From Mesorhizobium sp. WSM3860 (GTDB lineage: Bacteria; Pseudomonadota; Alphaproteobacteria; Rhizobiales; Rhizobiaceae), in the NCBI RefSeq assembly GCF_002294995.1, contig NZ_NSGF01000024.1, positions 1 through 64,000 of the forward strand: a stretch of 64,000 nt of DNA, given 5' to 3'. A model generated the notes under the pieces. It was given only the letters and a program-made list of their open reading frames with translations. It was not told the origin of the DNA and did not search any database. The stretch's first letter is position 1, and each line of letters begins with the position of its first letter. A program made the position numbers and the translations under genes. Below are positions 22,728 through 33,372 of the stretch, in pieces.

Positions 22728-25177
22728 CTTTGCCCAGTCATGCCGGGATCGTGGTCATCGGCGGCGGCATCATTGGCTGCTCGACCGCCTATCATTTGGC
22801 GCGCGACCACAAGGCCGACGTGGTGCTGCTGGAGCAAGGCAAGCTGACGTCGGGCTCGACCTGGCACGCGGCCGGCCTAGTCGGGCAGCTGCGCTCGTCG
22901 GCCTCGATCACCCGCGTGCTCAAATATTCCGTCGAGCTCTATAAGGGGCTCGAGGCCGAGACGGGGCTGGCGACCGGCTGGAAGATGACCGGGTGCCTTA
23001 GGCTCGCCACCAACGCCGACCGCTGGACCGAGTTCAAGCGACTGGCGACGACGGCAAAAAGCTTTGGCATGGACATGCAGCTTCTGTCGCCCGCCGAGGT
23101 GAAGCGCATGTGGCCGCTGATGGAAACCGGCGACCTCGTCGGCGCCTCCTGGCTGCCGACCGACGGCCAGGCCAACCCCTCGGACATCACGCAATCGCTT
23201 GCCAAGGGCGCGCGCATGCATGGCGCAAAACTGTTCGAGGGCGTGCGCGTCACCGGTTTCGAGATGAAGGACGGACGCATCACCGCGGTGAAGACCGAAA
23301 AGGGGGACATTGCCTGCGACAAGGTGGTGAACTGCGCCGGGCAATGGGCAAGGCAGGTCGGCGCGATGGCCGGCATCAACGTGCCGCTGCAGCCGGTCAA
23401 GCACCAGTACGTCATCACCGAGAAGATCGAAGGGCTGGCCAACGACGCGCCGACAATCCGCGACCCCGACCGCCGCACCTATTTCAAGGAAGAGGTCGGC
23501 GGGCTGGTGATGGGCGGCTATGAGCCGAACCCGCAGGCCTGGACGACTGAGCTCCCAGGAGGCGACGTGCCCGACGACTGGGAGTTCCGCCTGTTCGATG
23601 ACGATTACGACCACTTCGAGCAGCATATGGCGCAGGCGATCGAGCGCGTGCCGGCGCTTGGCCATGCCGGCGTCAAGCAAATGATCAACGGGCCGGAAAG
23701 CTTCACGCCGGACGGCAATTTCATCCTTGGTGTCGCGCCCGAATGCGCCAACATGTTCGTCGGCGCCGGCTTCAACGCCTTCGGCATTGCATCGGGCGGC
23801 GGCGCGGGCTGGGTGCTGGCGCAATGGGTGGTCGACGGCGAGGCGCCGCTCGACCTCTGGGCGGTCGACATCAGGCGGTTCTCCGGCCTGCACCGCGACC
23901 GCGACTGGGTCCGCGACCGCACGCTCGAAGCCTATGGCAAGCACTACACGATCGGCTTCCCGCACGAAGAGTATCTGTCCGGCCGGCCGCGCATCGTTTC
24001 GCCGCTTTACGAGCGGTTGAAGAGCCACCGTGCCGTGTTCGGCTCCAAGCTCGGCTGGGAGCGGCCGAACTGGTTCGCGCCCGATGGCGCAGCCGCCGAG
24101 GACGCCTATTCGATGGGCCGGCAGAACTGGTTCGGCCCGGTCGGCGACGAGCACCGCCATGTGCGGCAGAAGGTCGGCATCTTCGACCAATCCTCTTTCG
24201 CCAAATATGAGATGACAGGGGCCGATGCTCTGAAGGCGCTCGACTGGATCTGCGCCAACGACGTCAACAAGCCGGTCGGCCGGCTGACCTACACGCAGCT
24301 TCTGAACACGCGCGGCGGAATCGAGGCGGACCTCACGGTGTCGCGGCTCGGCGGGGACAGGTTCTACATCGTCACCGGCACCGGTTTCCGCACGCATGAT
24401 TTTTCGTGGATCGGCGACCATCTCGGCCAGGGACTCGAGACGACGCTGAAAGACGTGACCGAGGATTTCGGCACGCTGTCGCTGATGGGGCCGCGCGCCC
24501 GCGACGTGCTGTCGGCAGTTACGGACGCCGATGTTTCGAACACCGCCTTCCCCTTCGGCCACGCGCGCGAGATCGACATCGCCGGCCACACCGTGCGGGC
24601 GCTGCGCGTCACCTATGTGGGCGAGCTCGGCTGGGAGCTGCATGTGCCGATCGCCGCCACGGGCGAGATTTTCGACGGGCTGATGGCGGCCGGAAAACAG
24701 CATGGCATCCGCCCGGTCGGCTACCGGGCGCTGGAATCGCTGCGGCTGGAGAAAGGCTATCGCGCCTGGGGATCCGACATCACGCCGAACGACACGCCGC
24801 AGGAGGCTGGCCTCGGCTGGGCGGCGAAGCTCAGGAAGAACACCGACTTCATCGGGCGGCGGGCGCTGGAGAAGGCGGCCGGCGAGCCGCTGACAAAACG
24901 CTTTGCCGGCTTCACGGTCGACGATCCGGAGGTCGTCCTGGCCGGACGCGAGACGATCCTGCGCAACGGCGAACCGGTCGGCTATCTCACCAGCGGCGGC
25001 TATTGCTACACTGTGGAGAAGAACATCGGCTATGGCTATGTGCGCAACGCCAATGGCGTCAGCGACGACTTCCTCGCCTCCGGCGCCTATGAACTGGTGG
25101 TGGCGATGAGGCGCACGCCGGCAAAGATCCATCTCGAGCCGATGTACGATCCGGCCGGAGAGAAGATAAAGGCATAA
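22724..25177 (+). CDS. FAD-dependent dehydrogenase with GcvT domain (dimethylglycine/sarcosine dehydrogenase type)
   Basis: Two-module enzyme of 817 aa. The N-terminal DAO-type FAD domain has IVVIGGGIIGCSTAYHLA and the STWHAAGL motif with His48, the residue that holds FAD covalently in dimethylglycine and sarcosine dehydrogenases. After the FAO_M linker, the C-terminal GcvT/aminomethyltransferase domain (from about residue 430) begins YERLKSHRAVFGSKLGWERPNW and ends in the barrel LTSGGYCYTVEKNIGYGYVR. It should oxidatively remove an N-methyl group and pass it to tetrahydrofolate; the exact amine is unknown. The ATG overlaps the intact kinase stop (ATGA), so it depended on translational coupling with the now broken gene. 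Confidence 0.9.
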   Translation: MTLPSHAGIVVIGGGIIGCSTAYHLARDHKADVVLLEQGKLTSGSTWHAAGLVGQLRSSASITRVLKYSVELYKGLEAETGLATGWKMTGCLRLATNADRWTEFKRLATTAKSFGMDMQLLSPAEVKRMWPLMETGDLVGASWLPTDGQANPSDITQSLAKGARMHGAKLFEGVRVTGFEMKDGRITAVKTEKGDIACDKVVNCAGQWARQVGAMAGINVPLQPVKHQYVITEKIEGLANDAPTIRDPDRRTYFKEEVGGLVMGGYEPNPQAWTTELPGGDVPDDWEFRLFDDDYDHFEQHMAQAIERVPALGHAGVKQMINGPESFTPDGNFILGVAPECANMFVGAGFNAFGIASGGGAGWVLAQWVVDGEAPLDLWAVDIRRFSGLHRDRDWVRDRTLEAYGKHYTIGFPHEEYLSGRPRIVSPLYERLKSHRAVFGSKLGWERPNWFAPDGAAAEDAYSMGRQNWFGPVGDEHRHVRQKVGIFDQSSFAKYEMTGADALKALDWICANDVNKPVGRLTYTQLLNTRGGIEADLTVSRLGGDRFYIVTGTGFRTHDFSWIGDHLGQGLETTLKDVTEDFGTLSLMGPRARDVLSAVTDADVSNTAFPFGHAREIDIAGHTVRALRVTYVGELGWELHVPIAATGEIFDGLMAAGKQHGIRPVGYRALESLRLEKGYRAWGSDITPNDTPQEAGLGWAAKLRKNTDFIGRRALEKAAGEPLTKRFAGFTVDDPEVVLAGRETILRNGEPVGYLTSGGYCYTVEKNIGYGYVRNANGVSDDFLASGAYELVVAMRRTPAKIHLEPMYDPAGEKIKA

Positions 25178-25190
25178 GCGAGGAAAGCGG

Positions 25191-25823
25191 TCAGCCGACG
25201 CGCAGCACGAGGCCTCTGCTCGGCACCGCGTCGCCCTCGCCGGGCATCGAGGCGTAGGGCCGTGTCTCTTCAAGCCGGGTTATGACGCCCTCCGCTTCGA
25301 GCGCGGCGATCCGCTCAGCAAAGCCGGCCTGCCAGAGCGTGTTCTTGATCGTCAGCACGATGATGCCGCCTGGACGGCAGATGCGGATCAACTCGTCGAG
25401 CCCCTCGACACCAACATGGCCGGAGGTGAAGACGCCGGCCGAGACGATGCCGGCATAGGCGCCATCCGCGAAAGGCAAGGCGCCGCCCAGCGCCAGACGA
25501 TGCAGCGCCGTGTAGACGCCCTTGGCGCCGGCCTTATCCAGCATGCCTTGCGAGATGTCGAGCGCCTCGACTTGAGGATAGCCGGTGATGGCAAGCCATT
25601 CGCCGATCAGACCGGTGCCGGCGCCGGCATCGAGAAGCGGCTCTGCGCCGCGTGGCAGATGGCGGGCAAGCAGGGCAAGGCAGATGGTCGGATGGCGATA
25701 GCCGGCCGCCGACATATCGGCGTCGTAGGTTTCGGCCCAGCTATCGTAGATAGCGGCGACTTCCTCCGGCCGTGTTGCCGCATAGGCCGCGCCTAGCGCG
25801 CTGTTGTGCCTGCCGTCCGCCAT
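25191..25823 (-). CDS. Class I SAM-dependent methyltransferase
   Basis: Cytosolic methyltransferase of 210 aa with motif I LLDAGAGTGLIGEWL, acidic end of strand 2 in VEALDISQGML, and motif IV region FADGAYAGIVSAGVF. The product of the WBSCR27-like type often carries the IYDSWAETYDADM start seen here. The start at 25823 (MADGRHNSA) is chosen over an upstream extension. It is convergent with the GcvT-dehydrogenase (13-nt gap) and divergent from the second kinase. Substrate is unknown. Confidence 0.84.
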   Translation of the reverse strand: MADGRHNSALGAAYAATRPEEVAAIYDSWAETYDADMSAAGYRHPTICLALLARHLPRGAEPLLDAGAGTGLIGEWLAITGYPQVEALDISQGMLDKAGAKGVYTALHRLALGGALPFADGAYAGIVSAGVFTSGHVGVEGLDELIRICRPGGIIVLTIKNTLWQAGFAERIAALEAEGVITRLEETRPYASMPGEGDAVPSRGLVLRVG

Positions 25824-25924
25824 TGCCGCTCCCGCCGCCGATTCGTGTCGGCCATGGTAGCCAAGCGGCAAAAACTGTGGAACCGTTCCGCCATAAACAT
25901 GGCGTGATGGTTAAGGGGGTGACG

Positions 25925-26821
25925 ATGGAAGAGGCGCGCGCGGCGCTGGCCGCCATACCGGCGCTTGCCGGATATAAGGGTCCGCTGGAGCGGCTGGGCG
26001 GCCTTACCAACCGTGTCTACAAGGCCGGCGAGGTCTGCCTGCGTATTCCCGGCAAGGGCACGGAGGAATATATCAACCGCGCCAACGAGGCAGTGGCGGC
26101 GCGCGAGGCGGCCAAGGCCGGCGTCAGCCCGGAGGTGCTTTTTGCCGATCCCGCATCCGGCTTGATGGCAACGCGCTTCGTCGCCGGCGCCGAGACCATG
26201 TCGCCGGAAAAGTTCAAGGCCAGACAGGGCAGTCCGGCGCGTGCCGGTGCAGCCTTCCGCAGGCTGCATGCGTCCGGCGCGGTCTTCCCCTTCCGCTTCG
26301 AGCTGTTTGCGATGATCGACGACTATCTGAAAGTGCTGTCGGCCAAGGATGTGGCCCTGCCGCCCGGCTATCACGACGTGGTGCGCGAGGCGGCGGTGGT
26401 GCGCGAAGCATTGGTCACGCACCCGATCCAGCTTGCCGCCTGCCACTGCGATCCGCTCTGCGAAAACTTTCTCGATACCGGGGAGCGGATGTGGATCGTC
26501 GACTGGGAGTATTCCGGCATGAACGATCCGTTGTGGGACCTCGGCGACCTCTCGGTCGAAGGCCAGTTCGACGCCGGCCAGGACGAAGCGCTGATGCGCG
26601 CCTATTTCGGCGGCGAAGCAAGGCCGGCCGAGCGCGGCCGCGTCGCCATCTACAAGGCCATGTGCGACCTGCTCTGGACGCTGTGGGGGCTGATTCAGCT
26701 CGCCAACAACAATCCGGTCGACGACTTCCGCGCCTATGCCGACGGACGCTTCGCCCGCTGCAAGGCGCTGATGGAGACGCCGGAGTTTTCACGGCACCTC
26801 GCCGCTGTGCGAGAGGGGTGA
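25925..26821 (+). CDS. Choline/thiamine-kinase-like phosphotransferase
   Basis: Intact APH/choline kinase family enzyme of 298 aa. It opens with LERLGGLTNRVYKAGEVCLRIPGKGTEEYINRANE, the N-lobe and its glycine-rich loop. The catalytic loop is HCDPLCENFL (His174, Asp176, Asn181) and the Mg-binding Asp193 is in IVDWEYSGMNDPLWDLGD. Probable role is phosphorylation of choline or a similar amino alcohol. It may back up the frameshifted homologue 3.5 kb upstream. The start at 25925 is chosen for AAGGGGGTG; ATG 25907 is the alternative. Confidence 0.85.
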   Translation: MEEARAALAAIPALAGYKGPLERLGGLTNRVYKAGEVCLRIPGKGTEEYINRANEAVAAREAAKAGVSPEVLFADPASGLMATRFVAGAETMSPEKFKARQGSPARAGAAFRRLHASGAVFPFRFELFAMIDDYLKVLSAKDVALPPGYHDVVREAAVVREALVTHPIQLAACHCDPLCENFLDTGERMWIVDWEYSGMNDPLWDLGDLSVEGQFDAGQDEALMRAYFGGEARPAERGRVAIYKAMCDLLWTLWGLIQLANNNPVDDFRAYADGRFARCKALMETPEFSRHLAAVREG

Positions 26822-26838
26822 GCGCAGGCCTGGATCCT

Positions 26839-26889
26839 AGAGCATGATGCCGAAAAGTGTGAAGCGGTTTTCGGACGACATCATGCTCT
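26839..26889. repeat. AGAGCATGATG inverted repeat (family A-related)
   Basis: Arms AGAGCATGATG / CATCATGCTCT are perfect over 11 bp. The centre CCGAAAAGTGTGAAGCGG-TTTTCGGAC is the reverse complement of the core of the family A repeats at 37337 and 43926. It is followed by a second palindrome at 26903. Confidence 0.8.
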
Positions 26890-26902
26890 GTCTCTTTGAT
26901 TT

Positions 26903-26952
26903 AGAGCCGGATTCAGATTTCAGGCCGATTCGACCTGAAATCATCCGGCTCT
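26903..26952. terminator. Palindrome at the 3' end of the EamA gene
   Basis: AGAGCCGGAT and ATCCGGCTCT match perfectly over 10 bp, with TTTCAGG and CCTGAAA nested inside. The right arm overlaps the stop codon of the minus-strand transporter by 2 nt. Lying between convergent genes, it may end transcription in either direction, although no long T-run is present. Confidence 0.55.
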
Positions 26953-27874
26953 AATTGACGCCTTTCGGGACGTTTTCCGGCGGCACGACGGTCTCGACCA
27001 CCTTCTGGCGATGGAAGATGAAAATGCCGGCGAGCACAACGATGGCCGAGCCGGCGAGGATCCGCGGGCTCGGCACATCGCCGAAGAAGACCAGGCCGAA
27101 GACGATGGCCCACAAAAGCAGGCTGTAATGCAGCGGCGCCAGTGTTGACGCCGGCGCCAGCTTCAGCGCTCGGGTGATCATCAGATGGGCCGCGCAGGAG
27201 ACGACGCCCAGCAAAAGCATGGCGCCGAAATCGAGCGCGGACGGCGTGCGCCAGGCGCCGATTGCAAGCGCGCCGCCGACAATCAGCGTGCCGATGGTCT
27301 GCCAGGTGACCAGCGTCGTGTCACTAGTTCCGCGCAAACGCCGGCCGAGAATGATGGCGAAGCCGAAGGCAATGCTGCCGATCAGCGCATAGGCCGATGA
27401 CAGCGAAAACGCCGCCGACGAGGGTTTCAGGATGATCAGCACACCGCAGAACCCGACGAGAATCGCAAGCCAGCGCCGCCAGCCGACCTTCTCGCCGAGC
27501 AGGAGATGCGAGAGCGCGGCGACATAGATCGGTCCGGCCATGTAGAAGCTCATCACGTCGGCGAGCGGCAGATAGACGACCGCGGCATAGAACAGCCCGG
27601 TGTCGAGCGTAGTCGCCGCGACGCGCAGGACCTGCAGCACCGGTCTTTCCACCTGAAGCAGCTTGCCCGCGCCCTGGTTGGCGATCATCGGCCCGAGCAC
27701 CAAGAAGGCGCCGATGGAGCGGACCAGCACCACCTGACCGACCGAGAAGGAAGCGACCAGCCATTTGCCCATCGCGTCGTTCAGCGCGAACATGAAGTCG
27801 CCGGCCAGCATCAAGAGAATGCCGGCGAGCAGGACATTCTTGATCGTAACATTGCGGGCGAGGAACTGGGGCAT
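26951..27874 (-). CDS. DMT-superfamily (EamA) transporter
   Basis: Inner-membrane transporter of 307 aa with about ten membrane helices in two EamA repeats. The first repeat includes FALNDAMGKWLVASFSVGQVVLVRSIGAF and the second ends ARILAG-like (PSPRILAGSAIVVLAGIFIFH). Family members usually export or import amino acids or other metabolites. Nothing in the sequence or context gives the substrate; the gene stands alone, 84 nt after the deaminase-like gene on the same strand. Confidence 0.9.
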   Translation of the reverse strand: MPQFLARNVTIKNVLLAGILLMLAGDFMFALNDAMGKWLVASFSVGQVVLVRSIGAFLVLGPMIANQGAGKLLQVERPVLQVLRVAATTLDTGLFYAAVVYLPLADVMSFYMAGPIYVAALSHLLLGEKVGWRRWLAILVGFCGVLIILKPSSAAFSLSSAYALIGSIAFGFAIILGRRLRGTSDTTLVTWQTIGTLIVGGALAIGAWRTPSALDFGAMLLLGVVSCAAHLMITRALKLAPASTLAPLHYSLLLWAIVFGLVFFGDVPSPRILAGSAIVVLAGIFIFHRQKVVETVVPPENVPKGVN

Positions 27875-27957
27875 ACCCGGCTCCCTACGCGCAATCTGTC
27901 GCTTTGAGGAGGGAGATTCGGACGATCCGTAAGACCAGCGGCGGAAATCGGCTGGCG

Positions 27958-29238
27958 CTACGCGGATTTGTGCCTGCGGTTGACGGTCTCCGGCCGACCG
28001 GCGATCGACAGCCGCGTCTCCTGCCTTGTCCGTTCGGCCACCACCTTGCCCCTGGCGATTACACAGAGGCGCTCGGGGCGCAGGCGGACGGCCTCGATCG
28101 GATTGCCGGCGTCGAGCACGACGAGGCTCGCCCGCTTGCCGACGGCCAGACCCAGATGATCAAGCCCCATGATGGCGGCGTTGACGTTGGTGACCATGTC
28201 GAAGCAGCGCGTCATGTCGGCCGGGCTCGACATCTGCGCGACATGCAGACCCATGAAGGCCACGTCGAGCATGTCCGCCGTGCCCAGCGAATACCATGGG
28301 TCGAGCACGCAGTCCTGGCCCCAGCCGACACGGATGCCGAGCGCCAGCATCTCCCGCACGCGGGTCAGACCACGCCGCTTGGGGAAAGTATCGTGGCGCC
28401 CCTGCAGCATGATGTTGATCAGCGGATTGGGGATCGCCGAAACGCCGGCCTCGGCGATCAGCGGCAAAAGCTTCGAGACGTAGTAATTGTCCATGGAATG
28501 CATCGAGGTGAGGTGCGAGCCCGCCACCCTGCCCTGCAAGCCGAGGCGCTGCGTTTCATAGGCAAGCTGCTCGATGTGGCGCGACAGCGGGTCGTCAGTC
28601 TCGTCGCAATGCATGTCGACCATCAGGCCGCGCTTCGCCGCGATCTCGCAGAGCTCCGTCACCGAGCGGGTGCCGTCGGCCATGCTGCGCTCGAAATGAG
28701 GGATGCCGCCGACGATGTCGACGCCCATATCCAGCGCCCGGATTGTGTTTTCGCGCGCCGTCGGCGAGCGATAAAACCCGTCCTGCGGAAAGGCGACCAG
28801 CTGCAGGTCGATATAGGGCGCGACCGTTTTCTTCACATCCAGCAGGGCTTCCACGGCAAGCAGCCGGTCGTCGCAGACATCGACATGGGTGCGGATGGCA
28901 AGCAGGCCCATCGATACCGCCCAGTCGCAATAGGCGAGCGCGCGGTCGCGCACGGCCTCATGCGTCAGGAGCGGCTTCAACTCGCCCCAGAGCGCAATGC
29001 CTTCGAGCAGCGTGCCCGAAGCGTTGATGCGCGGAATGCCATAGGAGAGCGTGGCGTCCATATGGAAATGCGGATCGACGAAGGGCGGCGAGACGAGATT
29101 GCCGCGCGCGTCGACCTCGCTCCGGGCTGCGCCTTGCAACTGAGGCTCGATCGCGGCGATGGTCCCGCCAGCGATGCCGATATCGGCGATCCTGCCGTCC
29201 GGCAGCGTGCCGCCGCGCACGATGAGGTCGAAATCCAT
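27958..29238 (-). CDS. Cytosine deaminase-like metal-dependent hydrolase (CodA family)
   Basis: Amidohydrolase of 426 aa, colinear by eye with E. coli CodA. It has PPFVDPHFHMDAT (metal His pair), RTHVDVCD, LQLVAFPQDG, GGIPHFE, VDMHCDETDD (catalytic Glu) and SHLTSMHSM. NPLINIMLQGRHDTFPKRRG is the substrate/oligomer loop, and GQDCVLDPWYSLGTADML the last metal-ligand motif. The ligand Asp309 is kept but the next residue is Cys310 where CodA has Asp314, and Gln308 replaces His. That site controls base recognition, so the substrate may be a related amino-pyrimidine or lactam rather than cytosine. The C-terminus is Arg-rich. Confidence 0.85.
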   Translation of the reverse strand: MDFDLIVRGGTLPDGRIADIGIAGGTIAAIEPQLQGAARSEVDARGNLVSPPFVDPHFHMDATLSYGIPRINASGTLLEGIALWGELKPLLTHEAVRDRALAYCDWAVSMGLLAIRTHVDVCDDRLLAVEALLDVKKTVAPYIDLQLVAFPQDGFYRSPTARENTIRALDMGVDIVGGIPHFERSMADGTRSVTELCEIAAKRGLMVDMHCDETDDPLSRHIEQLAYETQRLGLQGRVAGSHLTSMHSMDNYYVSKLLPLIAEAGVSAIPNPLINIMLQGRHDTFPKRRGLTRVREMLALGIRVGWGQDCVLDPWYSLGTADMLDVAFMGLHVAQMSSPADMTRCFDMVTNVNAAIMGLDHLGLAVGKRASLVVLDAGNPIEAVRLRPERLCVIARGKVVAERTRQETRLSIAGRPETVNRRHKSA

Positions 29239-29387
29239 CTGTCGTCATCCTCCCTGCAGAACCAGCGTCGTCATAGCGGCCGTGCCATTGCGCAAGTGCG
29301 AAAGGTTCCATCCGGCGGCAACTCGCTCTATAAGCCGCCTCTCGCCCCGGTGGCGAATCCGAAATTCGCAAGGCATGGGATCAGCCG

Positions 29388-31142
<1,755 letters not shown>

Positions 31143-31153
31143 AGCCGGCGCCT

Positions 31154-31257
31154 TACCCTCCCCCTTGTGGGGAGGGTCGCTGCGCAGCAGCGGGGCGGGG
31201 GTGCGGCGCCGACCCCCACCCGGACCTTCGGTCCGACCTCCCCACAAGGGGGAGGTA
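31154..31257. repeat. Intergenic palindromic repeat (family B)
   Basis: TACCCTCCCCCTTGTGGGG- and its reverse complement -CCCCACAAGGGGGAGGTA close an imperfect cruciform that contains further hairpins, including CGGACC-TTC-GGTCCG. It fills the gap between the convergent ABC exporter and ilvD genes and could terminate both transcripts. Confidence 0.75.
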
Positions 31258-31273
31258 GAGGGCGCAGTCCGAC

Positions 31274-33118
31274 CTACTCCGGCACTTTCCTTACAGCACC
31301 TTTGTCCGCACTGGTGGCGAAGGCGGCGTAGGCGCGCAAGGCGGTCGTCACCTTGCGCTTGCGCTTTTCCTCAGGCTTCCAGGCATCCGCGCCTTTGGCC
31401 GCCATTGCCTTACGACGCGCGTCGAGCTCGGCTTGGCTGACGGCGAGATGGATCTTGCGGTTCGGGATATCGATCTCGATCGTGTCGCCTTCCTGGACCA
31501 GGCCGATCAGCCCGCCCTCGGCGGCTTCGGGCGACACATGGCCGATCGACAGACCCGAGGTGCCGCCGGAGAAGCGGCCGTCGGTGATCAGCGCGCAGGC
31601 CTTGCCGAGGCCCTTCGACTTCAGATAGCTGGTCGGGTAGAGCATCTCCTGCATGCCGGGGCCGCCGCGCGGCCCCTCATAGCGGATGACGACGATGTCG
31701 CCGGCCTTGATCTCGTTGCCGAGAATCGCCTTGACCGAAGCGTCCTGGCTTTCGAAGACGCGGGCAGGACCGGTGAATTTCAGGATCGACTCATCGACGC
31801 CGGCCGTCTTCACGATGCAGCCGTCGAGCGCCAGATTGCCCTTCAACACGGCGAGGCCGCCATCCTTCGAGAACGGCGTCTTGGCCGAGCGAATGACGCC
31901 CGTCTCGCGGTTCGTGTCGAGATCCTCCCAGCGGCGGTCCTGGCTGAAGGCGACCTGCGTCGGCACGCCGCCGGGCGCAGCGCGGAAGAACTCGCGCACA
32001 TTCTCTGCGGAAGTGCGGGCGATGTCCCAATGGTCGAGCGCTTCGCCGAGCGTCGCCGTGTGGACAGTCGGCAGATCGCGGTTGATCAGCCCGGCCTGGT
32101 CGAGCTGGCCGAGGATCGCCATGATGCCGCCGGCGCGATGGACATCCTCCATGTGCACGTCGGACTTGGCAGGCGCCACCTTGCAAAGCACCGGCACTTT
32201 GCGCGACAGCCGGTCGATATCCTCCATGGTGAAGTCGACCTCGCCCTCGTGTGCTGCGGCGAGGATGTGCAGCACCGTGTTGGTCGAGCCGCCCATGGCG
32301 ATGTCGAGGGCCATGGCATTCTCGAAGGCGCCCTTGGAGGCGATGCTGCGCGGCAGCGCGCTGTCGTCCTCCTGCTCGTAATAGCGCTGGGCAAGATCGA
32401 CGATCAGATGGCCGGCCTCGACGAACAGCCGCTTGCGGTCGGCATGGGTGGCCAGAGTCGAGCCATTGCCGGGCAGCGAGAGACCCAGCGCTTCGGTCAG
32501 GCAGTTCATGGAATTCGCCGTGAACATGCCCGAGCAGGAGCCGCAGGTCGGGCAGGCCGAGCGCTCGATGACTTTGACGTCCTCATCTGAGATACGGTCG
32601 TCGGCGGCGGCGACCATGGCGTCGACGAGGTCGAGCGCCTGCGCCTTGCCGGCAAGCACCACCTTGCCGGCCTCCATCGGACCGCCGGAAACGAAGACGG
32701 TCGGGATGTTGAGCCGCAGCGAGGCCATCAGCATGCCGGGCGTGATCTTGTCGCAGTTGGAGATGCAGACCATGGCGTCGGCGCAGTGTGCATTGACCAT
32801 GTACTCGACGGAGTCGGCGATCAGTTCGCGCGACGGCAGCGAATAGAGCATGCCATCGTGACCCATGGCGATGCCGTCGTCGACGGCGATGGTGTTGAAC
32901 TCCTTGGCGACGCCGCCGGCCTTCTCGATCTCGCACGCGACGAGCTGGCCGAGGTCCTTCAGATGCACGTGGCCCGGGACGAACTGGGTGAAGGAATTGA
33001 CCACCGCAATGATCGGCTTGCCGAAATCACTGTCCTTCATGCCGGTGGCACGCCACAGGCCACGGGCGCCGGCCATGTTGCGGCCATGGGTGGTGGTGCG
33101 GGAACGATAGGCGGGCAT
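31274..33118 (-). CDS. ilvD: Dihydroxy-acid dehydratase
   Basis: Fe-S dehydratase of branched-chain amino acid synthesis, 614 aa. It converts 2,3-dihydroxy-isovalerate and -3-methylvalerate to their 2-keto acids. Cluster cysteines are in ISNCDKITPGML and ACPTCGSCSGMFTANSMNCL. The catalytic serine region RFSGGTSGLSIGHVSPEAAEGG is intact near the C-terminus. The length is standard for the long IlvD form. The gene stands alone, ahead of a structured repeat. Confidence 0.96.
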   Translation of the reverse strand: MPAYRSRTTTHGRNMAGARGLWRATGMKDSDFGKPIIAVVNSFTQFVPGHVHLKDLGQLVACEIEKAGGVAKEFNTIAVDDGIAMGHDGMLYSLPSRELIADSVEYMVNAHCADAMVCISNCDKITPGMLMASLRLNIPTVFVSGGPMEAGKVVLAGKAQALDLVDAMVAAADDRISDEDVKVIERSACPTCGSCSGMFTANSMNCLTEALGLSLPGNGSTLATHADRKRLFVEAGHLIVDLAQRYYEQEDDSALPRSIASKGAFENAMALDIAMGGSTNTVLHILAAAHEGEVDFTMEDIDRLSRKVPVLCKVAPAKSDVHMEDVHRAGGIMAILGQLDQAGLINRDLPTVHTATLGEALDHWDIARTSAENVREFFRAAPGGVPTQVAFSQDRRWEDLDTNRETGVIRSAKTPFSKDGGLAVLKGNLALDGCIVKTAGVDESILKFTGPARVFESQDASVKAILGNEIKAGDIVVIRYEGPRGGPGMQEMLYPTSYLKSKGLGKACALITDGRFSGGTSGLSIGHVSPEAAEGGLIGLVQEGDTIEIDIPNRKIHLAVSQAELDARRKAMAAKGADAWKPEEKRKRKVTTALRAYAAFATSADKGAVRKVPE

Positions 33119-33372
33119 CGGTATTTCCTTGCTGGCTGGCCGCGCTCAAGCGTGGCGCGGCGGCGCTGTATTCAGTCGGCAGCGGTTATAGCGGCCAAGG
33201 TCCGGCCTTGCCACAATTTTGCGCTGCGCCACGATTCTTCAGGAAATTTGCAAACGCGCTGTCGGATCGCGCCTTGCCGAGCCGTCCTTGTGGCAGACGG
33301 CACGGAAGCTGCACCAGATCGCTGGCGCCGTTTGAAGATGCAACCAACCTGAACAAGTCGGAGGAGCAAGAT

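Noticed and set aside
21803..25177. A single 1,124-residue kinase-dehydrogenase fusion protein
   Set aside because: The middle of the frame (after residue about 204) is Arg-rich nonsense, while another frame continues the kinase family pattern. The fusion is a by-product of a frameshift.
22877..25273. 798-codon minus-strand open frame opposite the GcvT-dehydrogenase
   Set aside because: Shadow of the real gene in GC-rich sequence; no recognisable domain or ribosome site.
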